Assembly (NCBI GenBank): GCA_003550325.1 | Contig: QKWP01001156.1 | Location: forward strand, 33,771-97,770 | DNA from: Gigaspora rosea | Lineage: Eukaryota > Glomeromycota > Glomeromycetes > Diversisporales > Gigasporaceae | Reading direction: 5' to 3' | Length of the DNA stretch: 64,000 bases | Shown: in pieces, positions 1 through 11,303 of the stretch | Position numbering within the stretch: position 1 is the stretch's first letter | Layout: the number at the start of each line of letters is the position of its first letter | The notes under the pieces: model-generated | What the model was told of the DNA's origin: nothing | Databases searched by the model: none | Seen by the model: only the letters and a program-made list of their open reading frames with translations | Made by a program: the position numbers and the translations under genes

Positions 1-1004
1 AATTTCTTTACCATAATTTTCTTTTTGAATACACCGTAATTTTGCCATTGAAACGTGATGATCTTTAAAATATTTAACAACCGTTTTGACATCTTCTAAA
101 ACTATTTTAATTTCATCTATTTTTAAAATATCACCAAGTAATAAATTAATAACATGTGAAAAGCATCCAAGACAAATAATATGAGGATATTTTTCTTCAA
201 TTATTTTCCAAGCAGCTTTCATGTTGGCTGCTATATCTGTAATAACTGATGAAAATTTATGAATTCCTACTTCTTTCATTTTTGTAATAATTTGGGTTGC
301 AATCCACTCCCCTGTATGACGAGCTTCTCCAGAAAAAATTGCATTATAAAAAACTGAATTAGGTAAACAAATAATGAAATTTTGAACTGCTTCACATTTG
401 AAATTTGACCAACCATCAGAGACCATAGTAAGATTTTGTGTATTATCTATTTTATGTTTAACATCATTTTTAATATCTTCATATACATTTTCTAATAGCT
501 CTATTGATAATTTATCTCGATTAGGAATTTTAAATGATGGTCGAAGAGCATAAAAAAATTCTACCCAAAAAGGATTTTTAAATGTACTAAGATGAATACC
601 CAAAGCATAAATTGCTTTAGCAAATTTATAATCTATATTTGATATTTCATTATGATCCATTCGATCAACATAACTTACTATAGTACTTTGTTGAGTTAAA
701 TCTGAATCTTGCAACTTCGGTCTTTTGATAGTTTTTGCTGATTCAGGTGCATTTAAACAATTATTAGTATGACTTTGCATACGAGTTGCAAGTCCACATT
801 TGAATTTTTTAGGGCAGTATTTACATTTTACAGGTAGATGTAATTTTTTGGCACTTTTCTGATCTTGAGTATTTGATGAAGAAGAAACAAAATCTTCTGT
901 ATCATCTTTATCATTACTTGATGTTTCGCTACAACTATTAAGCTGACTTAATTCTTGAAGCGGCAAAATTTCCAATAATCCCAAATTTTACTTTTTTGTG
1001 GCAT
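1..1004 (-). pseudogene. hAT-like transposase (BED finger + DUF659-like), frameshifted and cut by window edge
   Basis: Reading the minus strand, an ATG at 1004-1002 opens MPQKSKIWDYWKF, a typical opening of BED-finger transposases. That frame closes within a few codons, and the coding sense continues in another frame from about 965 to base 1, where the window cuts it. The continued frame holds a zinc-finger pattern (KCKYC, then HTNNC; C-x2-C...H-x3-C) near 750-815, a low-complexity Ser/Asp linker, SDGWSNF near 405-420 (the DUF659/hAT 'SDGW' aspartate block), and HVINLLLGDI near 125-155. No other stop interrupts about 965 bp. The family is inferred from these motifs; the C-terminal dimerisation domain would lie outside the window. 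The frameshift near 965-985 could be a real mutation, a tiny intron or a sequencing error. No TIR for this element is visible. Confidence 0.72.
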
Positions 1005-1743
1005 ATTAATAATGATAAGATAGTTTATTTGAAAAAATAATAATAGCTTAATACACTTGGCAGGAATGTTATGTAATTTCTTTTTATTACGATTTAACAA
1101 GCGAATAAAGGTAGTATTTATAATAATTATATATATTATAATTATTATTGTTTATGCTTGTTTTATATTATAATTATTTTTCTTACGGTTTGACTCATTA
1201 ATTTATTTAAAACAAAATAATTCTTATTATTATAATTTTAACAATTGATTATAAAAGCAATTTATCTTTCTTTATTATAGTATCTCTTTAATATATATTA
1301 TACTATGATATATTATAGTAGTAATATTTATTTTTTTTGTTTCGCTAAATTATTTTTTAACACTGGTAAGGCTATACAGAAACTTTGAAACTCTTAATGC
1401 ACAGTAACTGTATAGTAATTATGTAGTTACGATTAAATTTAATAGTAATTATACAGTTACTGCATATTAAGATATTTAAGTTTCTGTAAAGAATTTATTA
1501 CAACTTTAAATAATTTTATACGAATGCTAAAATTATAATATAGGAAACCTTTATTACAAATACAGTAAGCTTTATTTTCACATAATTGTTTAAGTAGGTT
1601 TTACTAAAATTTAAAGTGGGTTTCAGAACTAACGACCTGATAATAATAACTAAGATTGTTATTATTAGAATGAATTTCTTGAAAATAATGTTTAATTATA
1701 ATATTTATTATGCAAATAAATGTTTAATTATAATATTATAAAA
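1005..1743. other. AT-rich intergenic DNA, no gene seen
   Basis: Very AT-rich sequence 5' of the transposase. It contains short direct repeats (tgtttaattataatatta at about 1689 and 1721) but no open frame or element end that I could recognise, apart from the MITE that follows. Confidence 0.5.
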
Positions 1744-1874
1744 GGGTGAAACCCGCGCTGAGATGATCACGTTATTGATGCAGATTTAGCTTAATTAGGG
1801 TTAGGGTACTATTTTAGAATAGTTAGATGGAGATCTGTATCAATAACGTAACTATTTCATCGCGGGTTTCACCC
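1744..1874. mobile_element. 131-bp MITE, TIR GGGTGAAACCCGCG
   Basis: The first and last ~44 bases form an imperfect inverted repeat: gggtgaaacccgcg at 1744 and its complement ending at 1874, both continuing inward through acgttattgat. The middle contains the telomere-like string ttagggttaggg. No coding capacity. The target duplication is unclear, because both flanks are variants of ataatattta. Confidence 0.75.
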
Positions 1875-2028
1875 TGTCGTATAATATTTATTATGCAGGT
1901 AATTAGAATGGTTGAAAATATGAATGATAGTATCAGAATATACATATTTGAAACCATGTTTATGAAGATACAAATTTAGCAATTTGATTGGCTATATTAC
2001 ATTACTGGTATTATACCTAGCTATCTAT

Positions 2029-2075
2029 GTATAATACTTGTATAATACTTGTATAATACTAGTAGTATAATACGG
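2029..2075. repeat. Short tandem repeat of gtataatactt
   Basis: Three to four tandem copies of an 11-base unit (gtataatactt and close variants) end in gtagtataatacgg. Confidence 0.6.
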
Positions 2076-2130
2076 TATAGGTATAATCTGCAACCCTATG
2101 TACAACTACAATTTTTCGTCGAATAAAAAT

Positions 2131-2505
2131 CCACACACCAAAACTAAAATGACCAACCCAATAGAAAAAAGCACCAACAAATGGTGCAATCCACGCGAAA
2201 ACTCCACTGTAGTATAAAAAAAATATATATATAGCAAAACAACTCGAAAACAACAAACTTGCATTACCGAATCCATCACAACGACTAATAATAATAATTC
2301 CAATAATGACGAAGACTCTAACAACGGAATCACACCCGAAAAAGAAGCATCAGTAAATGCATAACGACACACAAGAGATAAAGTATTAGTTAATATAGAT
2401 AAAAAAAAACAAAAAAAAACAAGTGATTAACTAACCGATTTTAACAATGACAGTTCCGAAAATTCAAAAGCCATGACGAAATTACTCCTAAAAGAAGAAA
2501 CTTAA
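2131..2505 (+). pseudogene. Decayed coding remnant, Asn/Thr-rich, family unknown
   Basis: Short plus-strand blocks read like coding sequence, in different frames. One runs MTNPIEKSTNKWC from about 2150. Another, 2257-2364, is Asn-rich (TTTNNNNSNNDEDSNN, ending SVNA before TAA). A third near 2436-2505 reads DFNNDSSENSKAM and ends LLLKEET before TAA. The (at)n stretch ending in AG before the second block could be an old intron. The open frames on the opposite strand here look like shadows. I do not recognise the family; retroelement ORF1-like debris is one possibility. Confidence 0.25.
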
Positions 2506-2899
2506 TCTTAACTAGAATATAAGCTAGTAATGTAAAAAAAATATATATATATATATAGCAAAATTTAAAAGCTTACCCGAAGTTTTAAGAAAGCCCGAAA
2601 AAAAATTCTTTTTTTTTTTAGATTTTGATAATCTTGTGTCAGATTACAACCCACGCACATCAGATGACCAATCGACAAGTGATATGCGTCATCTGAAAAT
2701 CGGCATCTGACGCATGTCGAATTAGATCTGATGCAAAAAGCGATCTGAGGCACAACATATTCATTCAAGGGATTCCTAAGTCAAAAAACAAAAATTTATA
2801 TTTTTATAACATACATAAGTCATTTGTTGAATGCTGTTTTGAATCGACAGAAATTAACATACGACACATAATAATTTCACATTATTACACGATTCTTAA

Positions 2900-3417
2900 A
2901 GGTAGAGGGTACATAGATCATTTTTATATAGTTTTTATATGGTATTTTGAAATTTTTATATAAAATTGACATATGCTACTAATAAAACTTTTTTAAATTA
3001 CAACTAATTTTTATTAAAATTTTACAAAAAATAAATAAAACAATTTATCTATTATGGTAAAAATTTGAACTATTATTATATTTTAAAAAAAATATATTTG
3101 TATATATCATAAAGTTTTTCTGAGTTGACCAAAAATTTTCTGGGTTGCACAAAATCTCTAATTCTGATTGGTCAATTTGCGTAAATTTATAAGTTAGTTT
3201 TATTACTAAATTTCAATACCCAATCTTTAAAATTTTATAGCTTACTGAATTTTTAACCAATTTTAGTGATTTTACTATCATTAGAATCAGAAAAACCTGC
3301 TCTACAAACTTGGTTTAAAATATAATTAGTTGACTTATTATAATTTTTTATAAAATTTAAATATAAAAAAATTTACTATTAAGTTTATATATAATTTTAA
3401 AATATTACCCTCTACCC
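2900..3417. mobile_element. 518-bp TIR element with TTAA target duplication
   Basis: The sequence is bounded by TTAA on both sides (2896-2899 and 3418-3421). Its ends are inverted: aggtagagggta at the left and taccctctaccc at the right. TTAA duplication is the hallmark of piggyBac-type insertion. The inside is AT-rich and non-coding. The TIR resembles that of the TTAA element at 53454-53925 (gggtagggtaaa). Confidence 0.7.
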
Positions 3418-3451
3418 TTAAATATAATAAGAGTAAGCTTACTATAATATT

Positions 3452-4094
3452 TATCCCTTAGATTGTAATAGAACACAGGCAAATTTGCCTGCGTTTTTGC
3501 ACTTTTTTAGCTCTGATTTACTTTTTTAAAATACTAAAATAATTAAATAAAACTTTGTACAATTATATTTGAAAATAAGAATTACTTTTTTGCAAAATTA
3601 GTTTTTATATTATAAGAAAATAAATTATAGTTACATATAAGCTGAAAATAGATAATTTTAAGAAAAAATTTTTTTAAAAAATTTTATTACAATTTTTATG
3701 CGATCTTATTTAGTTTTAGTTTTAGAACTATAGTTCTTAAGACAATATTGTAGTTTATATAAAGGATAACTTTCATTATTGCAACTTTAATGATTTACTT
3801 GTAAAAATTAAGACTTGTATTAGAAGTAAAGATTTTTTTATAGACGGAACATATAAAATTTGAAAAAATCTAAAGAAAAATTTTAATAGTAAAAATGCCA
3901 ATACAAGAACTTTAAACATTTATTATATTAAAGTTTTCTAATGATTTTAAAAAAATTTTATAACAAAGTTACTAAAACAAAACTTAAAGAATATTTTTTA
4001 CTTAGAAAAGATATGGCTAAAATCAATATTTAAAATTTTATTAAAAATTTTAAAATACGCAGGCAAATTTGCCTGTGTTACAATCTAAAGGATA
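3452..4094. mobile_element. TIR element with palindromic ends (gcaggcaaatttgcctgc)
   Basis: The left end (tatcccttagattgtaat...cacaggcaaatttgcctgcg) and right end (cgcaggcaaatttgcctgtg...acaatctaaaggata) are inverted copies about 37 bases long. Each end also contains an 18-base near-perfect palindrome, so each end can fold on itself. The interior is AT-rich with no ORF. No autonomous partner is visible. Confidence 0.7.
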
Positions 4095-5070
4095 AGGTAA
4101 TGGGTTCTATTCCTAGAAACTTTTTTTTGTTATATTTAAAATTTTTTTAAATATTAATATATTTTTATAAAATTTTATATATAAAATTTATAATCTATTT
4201 ATTATTTAATAATATATAAATTGTATTACATTTTATATATAAAAAAATTTTTTCTAATAAGCTTAAAACTTTGTAAAATTGGATTAAAATTTGACCATTG
4301 GCTCCTATTTCTAGAAATCTAATATAACTATTCTAAAAAAATTAAAAAAAATTTAGTAAGTAAAAATTTTTTTTTATATTATTATTTTTGATGTTATGTT
4401 TTTTGTTTTTTTTTGTTTTTTTTTTGCTGCTCTCTGTTATTTTTTTGCTCTTATTTCTTAAGTTTTTGTTGTTTAATATTTACTTTATCTTGTATTTCAT
4501 ATTAGCTGATTTACAAAATTGGATAATAAGTTTTGATTTACTGATCTGTTTTGGATATTTTGCTACCAAAATGTTCATCTCAATGAGACAATTCTAACAA
4601 GCTCAAAATCGCTAAAATCTGATTACAGGATCCCAAGATCATCATGATTTTGTACTAGTTTATTAGTAAATTTTGAATATATAAAGTTTACTAATAAAAT
4701 AATACAAAATCATAACGATCTTGGAATCCTGTGATTAGATTTTAGTGATTTTGGGCTTGTTAGAATCATCTCATTGAGACGAACATTTTGGTAGCAAAAT
4801 CATCTAAAAAGGATTAGTAGATCAAAACTTATTATCAAATTTGTAAATTAGCAAATTTGTCTTTTGAAATTGCTTCAAAGGTTACTATAGTGATAAATAT
4901 GGTTCTATAGTTATACAAATAGTTAATTTTATGCAACATGATATATTCTAACTTATACATTTGCATCCACATGACTTGTTTGAAAAAATTTGTATTTTAT
5001 AGTCTGTTGTGACAAAAAAAAAATTTTCTAACAATAGGGGTATTTTTAGAAATAGGGCCCATTATCTTAT
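4092..5070. mobile_element. ~980-bp TIR element, TIR ataaggtaatgggttctatt
   Basis: The left end, ataaggtaatgggttctatt then cctagaaa, is matched in inverted orientation at 5037-5070 (tttagaaatagggcccatta then tcttat). An internal copy of the end (ggctcctatttctagaaatc) sits near 4300, so the element may be composite. It holds the long hairpin listed separately. No coding sequence. Confidence 0.6.
4502..4856. repeat. Long inverted repeat, arms ~165 bp
   Basis: The stretch 4502-4665 (containing ataagttttgat, gctaccaaaatgttcatctc and caggatcccaagatcat) is repeated in inverse order at 4680-4856. One arm of a related copy recurs at about 35270-35400. Confidence 0.8.
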
Positions 5071-5815
5071 ATATAATAAAAATATATAAAGAGCTGTTAG
5101 TAAATACAAAGATATTTAGAATAACTTGTGTAGCAGATAAATAATTAATTTGATGCCTGTTCATTATTATATTTCATGTGATTTACCAATAATCTTACTG
5201 TAGCTATCAACATAGATGGGATAAAATTGAACCAAAATATTTGGGCTTTAATAAAACGTCAATAATACAAAATTTTATATAATAACCTGTTTTTAGCTTA
5301 GCTCTTAAACATATTTAAAATTTAACTTTGGCATAATTTTATAAAATAAAATCAGGAAGACAGACGTATATAATGGGACAAGATATGGCAAAGTAAGCTT
5401 GGTACCAGAATATACGTACTGACTAGTGATAAAGAAATCTTATTTGTGGCTTTAATGTATGTTATTGGAATAATGCTATGTTGTGATAAAACGTAATAAT
5501 ACAAATTGAGCGTTTATTTATAACCATTGGCTAACTATTTATATTTATCTATTGCTTTAAAGCATAGCAAAAACTCATATTTTGACGGAAAATCACATTT
5601 GTGTGATTGGCTAATTGATGTAGATCCAAAGTAATTATTGACCAATCAAATCAATTAAAATTCTTTCAATATGCGAATTACGTGAAAACCCGGATTTATT
5701 ATTAATAAAAGTAAAGCATTTTTAATACTTTTTTTTTTTAACTTTGTAACCTGTCTGATCTTTATTAGCAAAATTACATAAAAGCTACATAATTTTATAT
5801 ACTAACAGTAATGAT
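5071..5815. other. Intergenic, no gene seen
   Basis: AT-rich DNA with no recognisable ORF, element end or RNA gene. Confidence 0.4.
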
Positions 5816-5879
5816 CGAACTAAGTCAGCTGCCCGAATTGGTGCCCAACTTTTGCTACTGCACTAAAATGGTTTGCTCA

Positions 5880-6420
5880 TACTCAAATGACGGTCTTCCT
5901 CATTAGTAAGAAGTATAGCACCGCCTGGTTTCGGAAACCAACCACAGGATCCATTCTACCTGAAAACTTCTTTTCTGGGCTTCTTATAAAGAAGAATAAA
6001 AAAGGGAAAAGACTAAAGGGGGACAATACCTAAACGAAAACCAAAAAACCAACTAAAAATACAACCAAACGAAAAAAAATCCAAAAAAAAACCAAAGAAA
6101 AAGCAAAGAAAGAATAGAAACTGTAGATGCTAACACGTCTAGCATAAACGATAAAAATTATATAATACCACAAGACTAATGTCTATCGATGTATTATATG
6201 TACAAGTAACGAAAAAGAAACTAAAAAAAAAAGATAAGAAATTTTTCACGTGCCCTCCAGATCCAACTACATCATTCATTGTTTATTTGTATGTAGTGAC
6301 CAAATTAACTTGTAACAGCACCAGTTCCGATTCGGATCATTCTAATTCGGAAGGAGTAAATACTGCTGATATTTTGGAGGGATAAGCTAGAATTCCCACT
6401 TTTTGGTGAAAATTTAGAAA
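5880..6420 (+). repeat. Copy 1 of a dispersed coding-derived repeat (partner at 31080-31640)
   Basis: The best-conserved part, 6240-6420, matches 31470-31625: cattcattgtttatttg, ggaaggagtaaatactgc, gat.ttttggagggat and cccactttttgtgaaa all occur in the same order and spacing. On the plus strand both copies can be read as a shared peptide, EGVNTADILEG here and EGVNTADLLERVRRIAHFL in the partner. This suggests that the repeat descends from a coding element, possibly a retroelement ORF1. Both copies are now broken. Confidence 0.55.
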
Positions 6421-6573
6421 AAATCCAAAGGGAAGTAAGAAGATACTCAAAAGAAATTTAAAGGAGAGGGTGTAGTTGGAAAAACTCAGTTTTTTGTTGT
6501 TCCCCATTGTTTTTCCACAGGAAACTTTGTTGACGAAAGAAAACTTTAATCTCCACCAAAATTTCTTGTACAA

Positions 6574-7090
6574 GAGCTCTACCTTCTGCTAGTTATCTTG
6601 TAAAAATATATTTTTGGCTTGCATGTCGAATATATAAAAGAGTCCTCAGAAAGTTAGTTGACCTTTATAAAAACCATTTTTTTGTGTTATTCTACTATAC
6701 ATTAAGTATAGGTAGCTCTCCAACAAAAAACTTCTTGTTTTTCTTTCATTGGTAATTTGGTTCAAGTAATCGTTAGAAAGAAGTATGAAATGAGTTCCTG
6801 CATTTTTAATACTAAAGTAATTCTATTATATTTTTCGACTATTAGATTTTACTGAAAACACGTTACATCTAACATGTTACTACTACATAGTCTATACTAC
6901 TATAATTAAATCACCCCATTGTATTTATTATAATAGTTGGATATATAATACATATATGTGTCATATTTCGGATAAAATAAATCATATTAAAGTATTTATA
7001 ATGCATAGCCTGTTTAATAAATGTATAAAATTTTATATTAGTATAACACTCACGGTTTAACAATTTATAAATCTATTGTTTGGCTTTATA
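6574..7090. other. Intergenic, no gene seen
   Basis: AT-rich, no ORF or element boundary recognised. Confidence 0.35.
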
Positions 7091-7091
7091 A

Positions 7092-7274
7092 TTTAAACGT
7101 AGTAGAAACTCAATAAACTTTGCCAATTACCAAACGCCCTACCTTTGTTCTTATGAAAACTCTCTGCGAAAAGCAATTGAAAACAATTGGGAAAGATTTG
7201 CTGCTAAAGACACTCAAAACGAAGAAATTTTACTTATCAACATGTGTACTTTAAGTTTAACTTATTATAGATAA
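7092..7274 (+). pseudogene. Possible exon-sized coding remnant, no start codon
   Basis: A frame open from 7092 to TAA at 7272-7274 has a balanced, protein-like composition (SYENSLRKAIENNWERFAAK, then NEEILLINMCTL). It has no ATG and no neighbouring exon that I could join. The family is not recognised. It could be a relic of a transposase or of a host gene. Confidence 0.25.
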
Positions 7275-9340
7275 ATGGAACATGAAAATGCCAGGTTTTA
7301 GACTACAATCATATATCAAATTTTCAATTGTCCATATAAATAATTTGTGTAATATCACTTTCGGAATCTATTAGATACGAGTTTCTGCTATGCTTTGCTT
7401 TTCAACTTTTTTTATTGAAATAAAATATTTATTCAGCTCTTTTTAATATGGAACCTAATTAATTTCACAATCTTTACGTCATATTACGTCATAATAAAAC
7501 TAATAATTTTTTAATTTAATAAATTCGCGAAACTTAATTATTTATATTTAATTATATAATTAAGCAGTAATCATGTTTTAATTATCACTGCCTTTGTTAG
7601 AGGCCTCTAAAATATACTATCAATTAGAAATAACTAAATAAAATTTCGTAATCTGTAATATCGATAGCATTAGTAATAAATAATGAAATCTCCATTTTTA
7701 TGCAAAGTCTATGTGGGATATTGATTATTACAGATTATTTTTTTACATAGTGAATACACACGGTTTGTCGAGGCAAAAAAAAATGATTTATGCGAAAATT
7801 GGGCAATTGATTTATATTAGTTAAATTAGACGAATATCATTTTATGAAGTTTAAAGAAATGAAATTGTAAAATCAAGTTTCCAAAATAAGTCAAATTCGT
7901 CCAGTTAGAGAATTCACACTCTGTTTGATTCTAAATTTAGTAAGATTACATTTTTCCACGCGTTACTTTAATAGAGAATAAAGAATAGTAAATAGAGAAT
8001 AGTAAATAGATAAAATCGATATTTTCGAGTAGTATAATAAAATAGTAATTTAAAAACGCGAGGACGATAGATCCCCCAAAAAAGAGTAAACATTGCAAGT
8101 GTTTTGAAAATCATCAAGAAAAAATCAAGATTTTACAACAAATGATATTTATATTTTTATCAATTAAGAAAAATCAAAATAGGAAAGTTGTACTAAGATA
8201 TACTCCGAATAAAAAAAGTGTGCTACTTTCTGTTTTCTATACTACGTTAATAAAAACTAATTTCAACAATTTCTACATTAGTTAATTTCTATTATGCATA
8301 AGATAATTTGCTAAAAGTAAAAACTTTGTTCTTTTAAGAATAACATCGTCCAATGCAAAGTTTTGACTTTTGGCAACCACACGTCCTCTTTTACTCTATA
8401 AAAAAAGTTGGACTTTTTTTTCTATTATTTGTCATTATCACAAAAGTTGAAGTGTGGTAATCATCTCTTAAGTTACGAAACAATGGCACCATACTCTGCA
8501 TTGTTGCTATAAGCTTTGAAAACTGCATCACCACGTCGTCCTATTTACGTAATTAAAAACTTGTTCTCAGCCATCATTAACAATTTCTTGAACCGACTTT
8601 CCTTTTGAGAGAAAAAATTTTGCCAGAAAGGATAACTTTTCTTTTTCAAGTGCTTGTCGAAAAATAATCTCTTTGCTGTCATAATCATAAATATGTAAAG
8701 GTTGATCGAATTAATAAGTATAAAAAAGGTGCTTAAGATAATGTAGTATAAATAATATAAAAACATACCGTCGACTTGTAGATTCACTTTTCATCATTCC
8801 ACATAAGATCTGCAGGATGCAAAGAAGCATAAACAGTATTTCGAACATGATTTAACATTAAATCTTGTGGTATTCTTAGGATGTTTTTTCTCTTAAAACT
8901 GCTTGAAAGGGAAGTCGCATAAAGTGGTTGTAATCCAAGTTGGGAATAGGTTGATTCGTATTGAGAAGATAAAGAATATAAAGATTGGCAAGCCTTGAGG
9001 TTTGAAATGTTATATATGTCATTTGACTAACAATATCTTTGATTATAGGTTTAAAGGTTTATAATGCAAGGAATTTATTAAATCCAATTTTTGTAACACA
9101 TGTCTTTTCAATTTTTCCTTCACTTCTATCTCTCTGTGACCAAAAAGGTTACGCCTTTGTTTTTAAATTCAAATACGACCCGATTTCGCTTGGCTTTGCT
9201 GATCTCAGAATCAAATCGGTGTAAATAATTTTGTTCTTGATTTTCCACAGTAGACATCTACCAAGACCTTGGTATCGATCACATTGAGATTAATGTTTTT
9301 TCCATAATCCTTATTTAGTGTAGTTCGGGAGATCCGAAAG
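7275..9340. other. Decayed intergenic DNA with scattered coding relics
   Basis: No intact gene. On the minus strand 8473-8544 reads RRGDAVFKAYSNNAEYGAIV before TAA, the kind of segment seen in a repeated hypothetical family of Rhizophagus genomes (recognition uncertain). The open frames at 8545-8787 and 9039-9224 have no support beyond being open. Confidence 0.3.
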
Positions 9341-9859
9341 TAGAGTATGGAAGAGAGCCTTCGTTACCAACTCACGGTCATCGTAAAGGCTCCCCTTTTT
9401 ATCATCTTTTCTAACCTCGTCTCTACGTATTGGCATAACCCACCAACACTATACAATCGCTTAAATGTTGGTGGGTTGGCGGTCCTTGATAGATTTTTAT
9501 TTGGTCCAGGGACACGGAAAACTTTGGATCCAAATTTTTCCAAATTTTGGCCAAATATTTGATGAAATTTTCAGGTTTCATATGATCTAAAGTTTAATTA
9601 ATCACCAATTTATCACCCATTACGCTATATTATGCATCCGATCTTTTAGTTCATATTCTAAATTGGTCTTCATTGCATAATTAATTAGTTTCTTTAATAG
9701 TCCATGTTGTTCCGGAAAATCATGGGCCCAAAATTTTAGATAAAGTCTGGTCAGAAGCTTTAGGAATTGTGATGCGTGTCTGTCGAGCGTGTCTGTCGGG
9801 AGTTTCGGAATTGAAATTTAAAAATTTATATTCCAAATCCAAAAAATGATAAAACGCGC

Positions 9860-9907
9860 GGGTTAACCTGGGTCACATGGCCGATGGCCATGTGACACGT
9901 GTTAGCC
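9860..9907. repeat. Near-perfect palindrome ggttaacc...ccatgtgacac (copy 1 of 3)
   Basis: The stretch ggttaacctgggtcacatgg then ccgatggccatgtgacacgtgttagcc is self-complementary around the centre ccgatgg. The same palindrome occurs inside the two hAT MITEs at 53305-53350 and 61056-61101. Here it stands alone, with no hAT ends around it. Confidence 0.75.
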
Positions 9908-9923
9908 CTTAGTTATAACTATA

Positions 9924-10265
9924 TAGGGTGTCTTCAATTAAAAGGGCCCATTTTTACATATATTTTATTTTGAGATATTTGAGTTTAATTATTTGTTTTG
10001 ATTTTCGGACTGATCCGGGATCAATCAAATTTCACGATATTGATTGGTTAAAGATGGCAGGTGACTATCGGGTAAACTCGTGACGTGTTGGCTCTACGCA
10101 GCCTCATGTCATTTTTCTTTTTACATTATCTTGATTTTTTATTATGTAAATAGACTTCCATTTATAATTAAAAAAAGCCAATCTTGTCAAAATTTATATG
10201 AATCTAACAAAAACTTATTTTTCAAAAAAATGTAAAAATGGGCCCTTTTAATTAAAGACACCCCA
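9924..10265 (-). mobile_element. 342-bp Tc1/mariner-type MITE, copy 1
   Basis: Ends are tagggtgtcttcaattaaaa at the left and ttttaattaaagacacccca at the right, flanked by TA. Length is exactly 342 bp, the same as the copies at 11304-11645 and 42578-42919. It is inverted relative to those two and nearly identical to copy 2. No coding sequence. The TA target duplication is supported by the empty site of copy 2. Confidence 0.9.
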
Positions 10266-10597
10266 TATTATGACGTAACAACCCGTGCACTCCAAAATAC
10301 ACACATAACAGCGTAAATAAAAAAAAATCTATCTATGAATTAAATTATTAATTCGTTCGTGCAAAATATCAAATAATTAAATCAAAGTCCAAACATAAAC
10401 CTAAAAATATAAGATCTTATTCATAGAATTTTTTTTTTTAAAAAAAAAAACGAAGAATTAAATCTAATCTAAAAGCAAAAACATAATTACGTATAGCCTT
10501 AACCAAAATTTTTAAAAAAAAGCGAAAATTTAATAACATAACTTCGTTCAGTGAAAATTATATACCAGGGATATCATCAACAATTATTACTCAATAA

Positions 10598-10950
10598 TTA
10601 CTCAATATAAGTAGCATAATCTGGACGTACCCTCATTGACTGTTGTTTTGAATTTTCTAAAATAAGAGTTTCATTTCTGTTATATCGTAATTCGTTGCTC
10701 GCAGTCCAAATTATGAAGTAGCTTTCAGCACCGGACACCATTACGCATGATGCATTTGCATTACTAGTTACATCTGTGATTCCGGTTGGAATTCTGATAT
10801 TATCTCCTTGGCCATTTTAAAATAAATTCTTGCAATGTTTTGATCGATTCTTTGGATTTGTATCAGAATGTTGCCATCAATGCTATCAACCATGATAACA
10901 TTAACAGCATTGTTCTTGTAAGAGAAATTTTCTCTAGGTCTGTGTTGTTT
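10598..10950 (-). pseudogene. 3' fragment of an unknown protein gene, frameshifted
   Basis: From 10950 the minus strand reads coherently (NNAVNVIMVDSIDGNILIQI, then NIARIYFKMA). After one frameshift near 10807-10813 it continues GDNIRIPTGITDVTSNANAS, SGAESYFIIWTASNELRYN and MRVRPDYATYIE to a TAA at 10598-10600. About 115 codons in all. Upstream of 10950 the frame is closed by TAG. Alternating hydrophobic stretches suggest a beta-rich fold, but I do not recognise the family. Confidence 0.45.
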
Positions 10951-11303
10951 CTAATCATGACTATTATTTGAATAGACGTTTTGTTGATGAAAATGCTAAA
11001 CAAGTCCAAAATTTGTGATAACGTACGTACAGTACGTACGTATAAACTTTATTTGTTATGTAAACAATTATCACGCGAGTCAATTGACCTGCGACATACA
11101 AAACCGGGCTTCGTTCGTCAATTGTAGTATACTAACCAGTTTCTCGCAAGAGAAGTTATACCAGCTTTCGAATGTAAGAGATATTATCAACTTGTCACAA
11201 CTGAGAGAAATGTTTACCAACAGGGATTATGTGATCCAATACTCCTCTAAATAGTTTAATGGATACATGGCACAGTGGGGTACGAAGATTATATGTGGTC
11301 ATA

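Noticed and set aside
9347..9562. 71-codon plus-strand frame ending FLFGPGTRKTLDPNFSKFWPNI
   Set aside because: The composition is suggestive of transposon-derived sequence, but there is no second copy in the window and no motif that I can name; left without a call.
11015..11254. 79-codon plus-strand frame starting at an acgtacgta palindrome
   Set aside because: No family resemblance, no exon partner, and it ends next to a MITE; open frames of this length are expected by chance.
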